Shown here: positions 1 to 5,531 of the stretch, in pieces
Position numbering within the stretch: the stretch's first letter is position 1
How the letters are laid out: every line of letters begins with the position of its first letter
Source of the DNA: an uncultured Lachnospiraceae bacterium
GTDB lineage: Bacteria; Bacillota; Clostridia; Lachnospirales; Lachnospiraceae
Assembly (NCBI GenBank): GCA_910586585.1
Contig: CAJUKA010000131.1
Location: 1-10,512, forward strand
Direction of reading: 5' to 3'
DNA length: 10,512 nt
Notes under the pieces: model-generated
Told to the model about the DNA's origin: nothing
Database searches by the model: none
What the model saw: the letters and a program-made list of their open reading frames with translations, nothing else
Program-made: the position numbers and the translations under genes

Positions 1-24
1 CAACACGTTTCATGACGCATTGGT

Positions 25-41
25 GCCTTTCGCAGAAAGGC
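25..41. repeat. small perfect hairpin upstream of the TPR gene
   Basis: A 7-bp inverted repeat, GCCTTTC at 25-31 and GAAAGGC at 35-41, is separated by a 3-base loop. No T-run follows it, so it is not a standard terminator. It lies just before the ATG at 53 and could be a leader structure or the end of an upstream transcript cut by the window edge. Its right arm contains the AAGG that might serve as a weak ribosome binding site for that ATG. Confidence 0.35.
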
Positions 42-52
42 GGATTATAAAA

Positions 53-484
53 ATGGAAAAGGACAGCTACTATTATTACTGTAAGGCAGAGGTGTACAGA
101 CAAGAAAACCAACTCGAAACTGCAATCAAATACTATCTAAAATCAGCCTTGATGGAAGAACATTTTAAGACATATGCGCGTCTCTATGAATGCTATTTTG
201 CGCGCAAACAATTTGATTTAGCCAATTATTTCCTGACGCGATCCTATCAGAAAAACAGCAACAATGAAAAAGTCGCGTTTCAATACGCCATGTATCTGAT
301 ACAGGAAAAAGAGACCGCATCTGCGAAGAAAATTTTAGCAGGTATTCTAAAGAAAAATCCAACGTACAAACATGCAAAAATAGAATTTCACAAATTGGAA
401 ATACAGCAAAAATACCAGAAATTAATACAGTTTCTCGAAGAGATCAAATCAGATTACATTCAGAAATCCACAGTATCATCATGA
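53..484 (+). CDS. TPR-like helical repeat protein, hypothetical
   Basis: A 143-residue cytosolic protein of unknown role. The reading frame is open back to the window edge and a TTG at 20 is possible, but ATG 53 opens the typical MEKDSYYYYCKAE start, so I chose it; the ribosome binding site there is weak. Tandem helical hairpins of tetratricopeptide type fill the protein: one around residues 5-35 (Y-Y-Y-C-K-A-E-V-Y-R-Q, then A-I-K-Y-Y-L-K-S-A), one around 40-68 (Y-A-R-L-Y-E-C-Y-F-A, then A-N-Y-F-L-T-R-S-Y), and one around 73-103. A lysine- and glutamate-rich helix follows. There is no signal peptide or membrane segment. Such proteins are usually scaffolds for protein contacts. The next ORF starts 28 bases downstream on the same strand, so the two may be co-transcribed. 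A more exact family is not recognised. Confidence 0.6.
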   Translation: MEKDSYYYYCKAEVYRQENQLETAIKYYLKSALMEEHFKTYARLYECYFARKQFDLANYFLTRSYQKNSNNEKVAFQYAMYLIQEKETASAKKILAGILKKNPTYKHAKIEFHKLEIQQKYQKLIQFLEEIKSDYIQKSTVSS

Positions 485-511
485 GTTTTACCATTATGGA
501 AAGTACTGACG

Positions 512-832
512 ATGATAAAGAATCGCCCATACTTGATGACAGGAGAGAAATCGTTGACACAGACGAATATTTTTCTGCGCGGCTATATCGATGCCTACAA
601 TCGAAGCCATCAGGAAGAACCTGCACAGACATTTTTCCCGGGTTTTGAAAAGTGGGTCAATCAGAAAGAAAGATTCAAAGTATACCGCCCTTGGCATAAA
701 ATCTATCTGTTTATAACAGCAAACGAGGAGGACGCGTTTGATTTATTTTATTTCAGTGAACAAGCACACGCCATAATATTTTTGGAACTGCGGGGATTGA
801 CAGTATATGCACTAACTTTACGAAAAGCATAG
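512..832 (+). CDS. small hypothetical protein, probably with a decayed 3' end
   Basis: A 106-residue ORF. The start at 512 is preceded by GGAAAG at 498-503 with an 8-base gap. The first 75 residues look like a genuine protein: IKNRPYLMTGEKSL followed by FLRGYIDAYN, then aromatic-rich sequence (FFPGFEKWV, RPWHKIYLF) and EEDAFDLFYF. From memory, this resembles small uncharacterised Firmicutes proteins that begin with an arginine-proline, methionine/tyrosine-glycine pattern and a GY..A helix. After about residue 78 the sequence (AHAIIFLELRGLTVYALTLRKA) no longer reads like the same domain, and more ORF fragments without starts follow, so the original 3' end may be lost. The ATG at 481 overlaps the preceding stop but opens a different frame that closes within about 55 codons, and I reject it. 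No function is assigned. Confidence 0.45.
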   Translation: MIKNRPYLMTGEKSLTQTNIFLRGYIDAYNRSHQEEPAQTFFPGFEKWVNQKERFKVYRPWHKIYLFITANEEDAFDLFYFSEQAHAIIFLELRGLTVYALTLRKA

Positions 833-1088
833 AAGCTGCTGTCGGGTATGTTTTCGTTTTTCAATAAAAGCTATCTTCACCAGTTCCAGAATGTCAAGGC
901 TCATCGCTTGTATATTCGGTAATATCATCATAAAAATAATAAAGGATGGCATTCGTTTGCTGACACAGGAAGAAGAGCTGGAAAATCTGAATCGGGTTTG
1001 CATCAGGCAAGGCAGAACGATAAAGGGGCGAGATAGCGGAGTTACCAGAGGAAACTTTTTGGAGTGAAGAAAAGTGTTCCCCAGAAGT
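833..1088. other. gene-poor stretch with possible coding remnants
   Basis: No gene here is convincing. The frame of the preceding ORF continues past its TAG with FNKSYLHQFQNVKAHRLYIR before a TAA near 920. A second frame gives a 58-codon ORF at 891-1067 (MSRLIACIFG..., then LTQEEELENLNRV) without a usable ribosome binding site. The switch between frames within a compositionally coding-like stretch suggests decayed gene remnants rather than regulatory DNA, but no protein family is recognised. No promoter or RNA gene is seen. Confidence 0.35.
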
Positions 1089-1120
1089 AGCAGGGATTAT
1101 AATTTTTCATAATCCCTGCT
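1089..1120. terminator. stem-loop at the end of the kinase operon
   Basis: A perfect 12-bp stem, AGCAGGGATTAT at 1089-1100 and ATAATCCCTGCT at 1109-1120, encloses an 8-base loop. The kinase stop codon (1107-1109, minus strand) lies inside the structure, so the right arm encodes the last residues of the protein. The stem is stable, but neither side has a proper T-run after it. It may protect the 3' end of the mRNA or terminate in both directions between the convergent ends of this operon and the rightward genes before it. Confidence 0.5.
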
Positions 1121-2420
1121 GCTTTAACATAATGACTGCATGGAACGTCAGTGTGTCGGAGTTGTAGTATATCTGCATATTCCCATTGTACTTACCGACA
1201 ATTTTGCGAATGCTTTTCAGTCCGAAACCATGCTTATTGCTATGGGGGACACTTATAGTTGGACTACCATTTTCTGTTGTGAAAGGATTTGTCCGGCAGG
1301 AGTTAATGACTGTCAAAACTGTAAATGGAGTTTTTCCTTTTTTGCCGGCACTGATTTCAATAAATGATTCTGGAATGGTTTCAGCCGCTTTTACAGCATT
1401 ATCGAGCAGATTGCAGAATAATGAGGTAAGATCATTGTCAGCAATGAAATCCGTTGTTCCGCTTCGTATGTCGGCATGAAAAGCTATGTGGCTGTCAGTA
1501 CACTGCTGCATATAGCGGCATAAAATGGAATTAAGCATTGCATGATCACATAGTCGGGCGGATTCTTTTAAGTCAGAAGAACAGATCAGTTGGTGCAGGT
1601 ACGCATCTATCTTATCATGTTCTTTCTGCTGGTTCAGCACATCGATGGAGTGCAGATGCTTCTTTATATCGTGGATTAAAATGCGCTGGTTTTCGTTTTG
1701 CAGGCGCAGCATTTCATAATATTCAGTAGAGTTAGACTCTTTTTGAAGCAGCAACTGCATCTGTGTAAATTCTATGTTTTTTTTCAGGTTGTACTGGTTG
1801 ATGCCAAATACAAGCAGGTTGCTTATCAGCAGGAAAAAGGCGCTTAGCGTGACCATTCCTTTTAAGGGGGGAGAAAGAAGGAAAGAATCACTGACGTTTA
1901 CCAATGTAAGCATGATAAAGACAGAGGTTATGGGAATAAAAATCAGAAGCAGGACAGATTTGTCATGATGCTGCTTCTGCGTCTGCTGCCCTTTCAATAA
2001 ATGAATCAAGATATATACAATGGTAAAAAATATCGTTTTGCTGAAAATAATAAAAAGTATCATATTTTGAAACTGTCCGGATTCTGTAAGGAAATGAGGC
2101 GAGAAACGTTCAAGCGTACTGTATACGGTTAATTCGCACATTCCCATAACGGCAGCTAAAACAGCGGAATGAAACAACGCAGAATACCATTTGAGATCAT
2201 ACTGGGCAAGCAGGAAAATAAAATTCATGACAAAATATAATGCCATATTCAGCCACTTATATTCCAGCAGGGATATGGCAAACATTGCAAAATAAAAAGT
2301 GAAAAGCATTGCAAATTGTATCCACGGTCTGCGCCTAGCAGTAAAAAGGTTAGAGGAATACTGCCAAAGTATTACTGCTTCTATCAGAAAAGTAAAAAAA
2401 TAACAAACAGCATTGTTCAT
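1107..2420 (-). CDS. AgrC-type peptide pheromone sensor histidine kinase (GHKL)
   Basis: A 437-residue membrane histidine kinase. About six or seven hydrophobic segments fill residues 3-210, the usual peptide-sensing module of AgrC/ComD-like kinases. A linker likely to form a coiled coil (212-246) follows. The H-box is at 247-258 with H250 in the HDIKKHLHSI motif characteristic of this family. The ATP-binding N-box is at about 337-347 (NLLDNAVKAAE) and the glycine box is HGFGLKSI at 397-404. Length and architecture match AgrC-like proteins (about 430 residues). The ATG at 2420 is preceded by GAGG lying inside the end of the regulator gene, and only 5 bases separate the two genes, so they are co-transcribed and probably coupled. 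It should sense the cyclic peptide made by the divergent AgrD/AgrB arm and phosphorylate the adjacent LytTR regulator. The ligand is inferred from context. Confidence 0.9.
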   Translation of the reverse strand: MNNAVCYFFTFLIEAVILWQYSSNLFTARRRPWIQFAMLFTFYFAMFAISLLEYKWLNMALYFVMNFIFLLAQYDLKWYSALFHSAVLAAVMGMCELTVYSTLERFSPHFLTESGQFQNMILFIIFSKTIFFTIVYILIHLLKGQQTQKQHHDKSVLLLIFIPITSVFIMLTLVNVSDSFLLSPPLKGMVTLSAFFLLISNLLVFGINQYNLKKNIEFTQMQLLLQKESNSTEYYEMLRLQNENQRILIHDIKKHLHSIDVLNQQKEHDKIDAYLHQLICSSDLKESARLCDHAMLNSILCRYMQQCTDSHIAFHADIRSGTTDFIADNDLTSLFCNLLDNAVKAAETIPESFIEISAGKKGKTPFTVLTVINSCRTNPFTTENGSPTISVPHSNKHGFGLKSIRKIVGKYNGNMQIYYNSDTLTFHAVIMLKQQGL

Positions 2421-2425
2421 TTGGT

Positions 2426-3133
2426 TTACCTCGTACTTTCAAGATAAAGAAGGTAGGCTTCTTTAAATGCATTGTATTTTCTTTTTGTCAGATAAGCGCG
2501 GATCTGATTGTCGTCCATATTGACAAGGGTATGGTCAAAATCCGTGATATGTTCAAAGTTAATAATGAAGCTGCGGTGCGTCTGGAAAAAACAGTTTTTA
2601 GGAAGTTCTTTCAGCCAGTGCTGCATATTATGGACGGATTCAAAATCACACAGGGTTGTATGTACGATTACTTTTCTTGCCTGTGCTTCTATTGCAATGA
2701 TGTCGGAAGCAGGAAGGGTGTGTATACCCTGCTTTGTTTCAATCGGTATTTTGATTGTCATAGTATTGTATAGTTCAACCGCATCTTTCATATTTCGGAA
2801 GAAACGCTGTTTATCTACAGGTTTTGACAGATAACGGAATACCTGAAAGCGCATGGCTTCATCAAGATATTCAGAATAAGAAGTCACAATAAAAATGATA
2901 ATGCTGCTGTTTGCCCTTTTTAATTCATTTCCCACATAAATGCCGTTCATTCCAGGCATTTCTATATCAAGAAAAAGAATATCTTTGTCGCCTTTGTCAG
3001 ACAATAAAGACTCCCCATCGGAGAAGCAGGACAGTTCAGGACATTTCACATGGATTTTATCAAAAAAATTTTTACAGTATTTTTTTAGCTGTTCGATCAC
3101 CAAAGGATCATCATCGCAGATAAGTATTCGCAT
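2426..3133 (-). CDS. LytTR-family response regulator, AgrA/ComE-like
   Basis: A 235-residue cytosolic transcription regulator. I start it at the ATG at 3133 (MRILICDDDP), which has GAGG six bases upstream; the reading frame runs 47 codons further back, but those residues do not belong to the domain. The receiver domain (1-120) has the acidic cluster D7-D9, phospho-acceptor D56 in FLDIEMPGMNG, T84/S85 and K104 in YLSKPVD. A LytTR DNA-binding domain follows at about 127-232, with the conserved FFQTHRSFIIN at 182-192 and a basic TKRKY near the end. Such regulators bind paired 9-bp direct repeats upstream of weak promoters. It heads the two-gene operon with the kinase; the upstream XRE gene is on the same strand 180 bases away. 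Its expected targets are the agrD promoter region and possibly the secreted-protein gene; this is inference. Confidence 0.92.
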   Translation of the reverse strand: MRILICDDDPLVIEQLKKYCKNFFDKIHVKCPELSCFSDGESLLSDKGDKDILFLDIEMPGMNGIYVGNELKRANSSIIIFIVTSYSEYLDEAMRFQVFRYLSKPVDKQRFFRNMKDAVELYNTMTIKIPIETKQGIHTLPASDIIAIEAQARKVIVHTTLCDFESVHNMQHWLKELPKNCFFQTHRSFIINFEHITDFDHTLVNMDDNQIRAYLTKRKYNAFKEAYLLYLESTR

Positions 3134-3176
3134 TTTAACCTCATTTACAGTTTGTTTATTGATAAATAACATTACT

Positions 3177-3182
3177 ATTATA
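3177..3182 (-). promoter_or_regulatory. possible -10 element for the regulator/kinase operon
   Basis: On the minus strand, TATAAT occurs 44 bases upstream of the regulator start at 3133. The hexamer 17 bases further upstream (TATATT) is a poor -35, so this would be a weak or activator-dependent promoter. An ACAGTTTGT match to the published AgrA half-site consensus lies at 3147-3155 on the plus strand, but it has no partner at the expected distance. Transcription reading through from the XRE gene is an alternative. Confidence 0.35.
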
Positions 3183-3313
3183 TAACACATGAGTTGGGAA
3201 ATATATAGAAACTGTATGAAAAGACATTTTTTTGCAGATTTTGGGATAAAATGTGAAGAAAGGGAAAATCGCATAGAGAAACCTATAAATAGAAATCGAT
3301 AGGAAATGATAAA

Positions 3314-3658
3314 TCATAAAGGAATATAGTTGTTTTTGTTATTTCTTTTTACAAGAAGTTCAATAAAGTCTTTAGCAAGTTCTATATCCGACTGATTGCA
3401 TAAGCGTAATTTATCCAGAATATCCTGTGGGACATTATAAGCGTGCATTGTCCCAAGCAGGAGGTAATCCGGCGTAACATTAAGATGTTTGCAAATCCCG
3501 ATAAAAATATCCATGCTTGGCTTCTGTCTTCCATTTTCTATCGATGACATGTGATTGTTTGATATTTCAAGAGATTCTGCCAGCTCTGCCTGTTTTATTC
3601 TTAATTCCTTGCGGCGTATTTTTATACGGCTTCCCATTTCACTGTATTGAAAATTCAC
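3314..3658 (-). CDS. XRE-family (Cro/CI-like) transcriptional regulator
   Basis: A 114-residue DNA-binding protein. The start is GTG at 3658, chosen because GGGAGGTGG lies five bases upstream. A helix-turn-helix of XRE type spans about residues 8-66: GSRIKIRRKELRIKQAELAESLEISNNHMSSIENGRQKPS, then ICKHLNVTPDYLLLG. The C-terminal 45 residues (DILDKLRLCNQSDIELAKDFIELLVKRN) form a short helical tail, likely for dimerisation. No peptidase or sensor domain is present. It lies between the divergent arms of the agr-like locus, on the same strand as the regulator/kinase genes, and could control either arm or itself. The palindrome at 3716-3732 is a candidate operator. Staphylococcal agr has no such gene, so its role here is open. 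Confidence 0.9.
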   Translation of the reverse strand: MNFQYSEMGSRIKIRRKELRIKQAELAESLEISNNHMSSIENGRQKPSMDIFIGICKHLNVTPDYLLLGTMHAYNVPQDILDKLRLCNQSDIELAKDFIELLVKRNNKNNYIPL

Positions 3659-3678
3659 TTAATCCACCTCCCACTTGT

Positions 3679-3706
3679 ATTTTATCAATAGAACTAAAAA
3701 GAACAA
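3679..3706 (-). promoter_or_regulatory. possible promoter of the XRE gene
   Basis: On the minus strand, TTGTTC (3701-3706) and TAAAAT (3679-3684) are separated by 16 bases and lie about 20 bases upstream of the GTG start and its strong ribosome binding site. Both hexamers match the housekeeping consensus only in part. The assignment rests on position and spacing. Confidence 0.35.
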
Positions 3707-3715
3707 AGAATGTGA

Positions 3716-3732
3716 TGCAGAATAGTTCTGCA
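3716..3732. promoter_or_regulatory. 17-bp perfect palindrome, candidate operator
   Basis: TGCAGAA, a TAG centre, and TTCTGCA form a perfect 7-bp dyad in the divergent intergenic region, just upstream of the proposed -35 of the XRE gene. The size and symmetry suit a dimeric XRE-type repressor. I saw no second copy in the same intergenic region. Which protein binds it, if any, is inference. Confidence 0.45.
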
Positions 3733-3817
3733 ACAAATATAAAAAACATAAAATAGTGCATGATATTTTCTGTATCACATATATTTTTTGCGCCAAAAGC
3801 CTGGTTTTATCCCAAAG

Positions 3818-3879
3818 CATGCATAAATTGTTTCTTTCATGCAAAAGGACTCGTTTATTGTACAAAAATCGTGTATTAT
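3818..3879 (+). promoter_or_regulatory. candidate regulated promoter of agrD
   Basis: TATTAT at 3874-3879 can serve as a -10 about 47 bases before the agrD ATG; at 17 bases spacing the -35 would be TCGTTT, a poor match, as expected for an activator-dependent promoter. Directly upstream, CATGCA occurs twice (3818-3823 and 3838-3843) with a 20-base period, about two helical turns, the geometry used by paired LytTR half-sites. The repeat itself does not match the published ACAGTTAAG-like AgrA consensus. The -10 also overlaps the left arm of an inverted repeat (ATTATCA 3875-3881, TGATAAT 3894-3900). Confidence 0.35.
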
Positions 3880-3925
3880 CAATGTGAAATCAATGATAAT
3901 CCGAATAGAGAGGAGGAGAAGTGCA

Positions 3926-4075
3926 ATGAAGCATAAGGTATCAAAATCAGTTGCAAAAGGGGTGGCATCGGCGTTAAATACATTCTTGCGTGCAGATGCA
4001 AATTCCGCATCATGCTGTATTATATACCAGCCAAAAGCACCAAAAGAACTGGCAAGATACAGGAGAACGAAATGA
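3926..4075 (+). CDS. agrD: AgrD-type cyclic lactone autoinducer peptide precursor
   Basis: A 49-residue pheromone precursor. The ATG at 3926 has AGGAGGAG at 3911-3918 with a suitable gap; the longer reading frame upstream is not needed. It has the three-part AgrD layout: a basic amphipathic N-terminal helix (residues 1-22, MKHKVSKSVAKG then VASALNTFLRA), a short core (NSASCCIIYQ, residues 26-35), and a proline-containing charged tail (PKAPKELARYRRTK) matching the QPKxPxxL signature of clostridial precursors. AgrB is expected to cut after the core and close a (thio)lactone ring. Two adjacent cysteines (C30, C31) and the preceding S29 leave the ring-closing residue ambiguous. The stop overlaps the AgrB start (ATGA), so the two are translationally coupled. 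The order D-B is reversed relative to staphylococci. Confidence 0.9.
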   Translation: MKHKVSKSVAKGVASALNTFLRADANSASCCIIYQPKAPKELARYRRTK

Positions 4076-4653
4076 TGGAAAAATGTGCAGGAGCGGTAAC
4101 AGACTGGCTGATTAGATGTGAGGTGGTAAAGGAAACGGACAAAGAGTTATATCAATATGCTGTATATAGTGTCTTTTTATCTTTGTCTCCTTTGCTGCTG
4201 GCTGCAGGGGTTGGAGCCTGTATGGGACGCATTAGGGAAAGCGTTATGATAATCATACCATTCGTAATAATACGAAAGTTTAGCGGGGGATACCATACGG
4301 AACATGCATGGTCATGTCTGATAGGCTCATGCATGTTATTGCTGCTGTGCATAGTGTTATCATGCTATGTTAAATGTGGAAAGGAAATTGCTTTTTTAAC
4401 TGCTGTAGCATCCGTAAGCCTGACTTGTTTTAGCCCGATTGATAATAAGAATAGGCTATTGAACCAAAATGAAAAGTGTCTTTATAAAAAGATAACAGCT
4501 GTGCTTGTAATTATTTTTTTATTCATAGATGCAGTATTCTTTTGGTGTAACTTGCATATATATTCGGTCTGTATAGCAATTGGCATTATGTTATCGGCAG
4601 TATTGCAAATACCTTGCATATTTGAAAAGCTGATAAAAAATGGAGTAAAATGA
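4072..4653 (+). CDS. agrB: AgrB family peptide-processing membrane protease
   Basis: A 193-residue integral membrane cysteine peptidase that processes the AgrD precursor. ATG 4072 overlaps the agrD stop by four bases and has AGGAG at 4061-4065; a longer frame starting at 4012 would run through agrD and is rejected. The catalytic pair is visible: H75 in RKFSGGYH and C82 in AWSC, the His-x6-Cys spacing of the S. aureus enzyme (H77, C84). Conserved family sequence includes IIIPFVIIRKFSGGYH and CFSPIDNKNRLLN at the cytosolic loop. Several hydrophobic segments flank these (about 28-50, 56-68, 83-99, 106-120, 142-160, 163-185). Length fits the family (about 190-200). It forms one operon with agrD and probably feeds the divergent kinase/regulator pair. 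Confidence 0.93.
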   Translation: MMEKCAGAVTDWLIRCEVVKETDKELYQYAVYSVFLSLSPLLLAAGVGACMGRIRESVMIIIPFVIIRKFSGGYHTEHAWSCLIGSCMLLLLCIVLSCYVKCGKEIAFLTAVASVSLTCFSPIDNKNRLLNQNEKCLYKKITAVLVIIFLFIDAVFFWCNLHIYSVCIAIGIMLSAVLQIPCIFEKLIKNGVK

Positions 4654-4670
4654 CCAAACAAAGGTGAAAA

Positions 4671-4760
4671 ATGTCGTTTCGCGCAAAAAGGGTTGAAATT
4701 ATGACAGAAATACAGATAATGGGAATTGTCATTGATTTCATAGAACAGAAAAAGTATTGA
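4671..4760 (+). CDS. possible short peptide ORF after agrB
   Basis: A 29-codon ORF starts at ATG 4671 (AAGGTG at 4661-4666). A nested ATG at 4701 has AAGGG eight bases upstream and would give the 19-residue peptide MTEIQIMGIVIDFIEQKKY. It begins 17 bases after agrB on the same strand and ends 23 bases before the secreted-protein start, so it fits an operon position. The peptide is rich in Ile, Met and Phe with acidic and basic ends and could form an amphipathic helix. It has no signal peptide and matches no family I recognise. Short size makes chance occurrence quite possible. Confidence 0.35.
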   Translation: MSFRAKRVEIMTEIQIMGIVIDFIEQKKY

Positions 4761-4783
4761 TGATCAAATGGAGGGAAAATTTT

Positions 4784-5203
4784 ATGAAGCAAATTAAAAA
4801 AATGTTAGGAATGGTATGTGCATGTGCTATGATGTTCTCCATGACGGCTTTTGCTGCCAATCATGACTTTGAGTTTGAGTTTAAGAATTTGAACAATCAG
4901 CAGACCGGAAGTTATGAAAAGTCGGACAATGCTCAGAAATGGTACATCTCACTGGATAGAGTAAATTCAAGAACAGGCAAGACGAACAATATGTCTTCGA
5001 CCAACATTTTCGGCTGTAAAATGCACAGAAATTACAATGACACAGTAGATACATACCACACATTTTCTAATTATGTTTCTGCATATCCTATTGGATATAG
5101 CAGTACTGTTTACAAAGATGACGTTATGCATATGGTTGCGAAAAAGGACAGTAATAGTACCAGTAGTGCATATCTGAATATTTCAGGTAGATTTGCACCA
5201 TAA
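4784..5203 (+). CDS. small secreted protein, unknown function
   Basis: A 139-residue precursor. ATG 4784 has GGAGGG at 4770-4775, an 8-base gap. Residues 1-24 form a classical signal peptide: basic start (MKQIKKM), hydrophobic core with Met, Val, Cys and Ala, and an A-F-A cleavage site before ANHDF. The mature part (about 115 residues) is rich in Asn, Ser, Thr and aromatic residues with alternating patterns expected of beta strands (FEFEFKNLN, QKWYISLDRV, SAYLNISGRFAP), has a single cysteine, and has no membrane anchor or cell-wall sorting signal. It is thus probably a released beta-rich protein. From memory, it resembles small exported proteins found beside bacteriocin-type transport genes in Lachnospiraceae, but I cannot name a family. 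It follows agrB on the same strand and is closed by a stem-loop, so it is the best candidate for an output of the quorum system. Confidence 0.8.
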   Translation: MKQIKKMLGMVCACAMMFSMTAFAANHDFEFEFKNLNNQQTGSYEKSDNAQKWYISLDRVNSRTGKTNNMSSTNIFGCKMHRNYNDTVDTYHTFSNYVSAYPIGYSSTVYKDDVMHMVAKKDSNSTSSAYLNISGRFAP

Positions 5204-5225
5204 AAAACAGATAGTATAAAAACAT

Positions 5226-5274
5226 CCGTGAAAGATATTGCCGAGTAGCGTTTATTTGGTGATATCTTTCACGG
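5226..5274 (+). terminator. stem-loop terminator after the secreted-protein gene
   Basis: CCGTGAAAGATAT (5226-5238) pairs perfectly with ATATCTTTCACGG (5262-5274). Two G-U and two G-C pairs can extend the stem to 17 bp around a 15-base loop. AATTTTA follows, a short T-tract. It lies 23 bases after the stop of the secreted protein and likely ends the agrDB/secreted-protein transcript. Confidence 0.7.
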
Positions 5275-5281
5275 AATTTTA

Positions 5282-5508
5282 TGGTAGTGTCAAACGATTT
5301 ATGAAAAAATTGCCTTTTTTCTGTTTTTTAGAGACCATTATATTTATGTTTCACAAATCCTTGTCAAGTCTGAAATTAACAGGAGTGACAGAGATTTGTG
5401 AAGCATAATAACTGGTCATTAAGAGGTATGGGGTAAAGGTATCGAGAAGCTGAATCTTTTATTGTACAGAGGATGAGGCGATTTGGGGTATTGATTTTGA
5501 CACTACCA
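5282..5508. mobile_element. MITE-like element with 13-bp terminal inverted repeats
   Basis: TGGTAGTGTCAAA at 5282-5294 and its exact complement TTTGACACTACCA at 5496-5508 enclose 201 bases with no ORF. Inside is a second large inverted repeat: 5344-5359 pairs with 5393-5408 (core TTCACAAATC/GATTTGTGAA, one G-U pair), flanked by GACCA (5333-5337) and TGGTC (5413-5417). Nested symmetry with no transposase is the form of a non-autonomous element or decayed insertion sequence. No convincing target duplication is seen at the ends (GAATTTTA left, ATTTGATG right), so the insertion is old or the boundaries are slightly off. It lies between the terminator and the lipoprotein gene, where the ABC operon promoter would be expected. 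Confidence 0.6.
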
Positions 5509-5531
5509 ATTTGATGGAAAGAGGAGATATT

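Noticed and set aside
481..645. ATG at 481 overlapping the TPR gene stop as a coupled start
   Set aside because: It opens a frame of about 55 codons with no ribosome binding site and no protein-like features, while the frame from 512 reads as a domain.
3147..3155. Match to the AgrA half-site (ACAGTTTGT) before the regulator gene
   Set aside because: A single half-site without a partner 21-22 bases away is weak evidence, so it is mentioned only with the -10 element and not called as a site.
3659..3865. 68-codon minus-strand ORF upstream of the XRE gene
   Set aside because: It covers the promoter region, has no ribosome binding site, and its translation is low in complexity and hydrophobic as expected from A-T-rich non-coding DNA.
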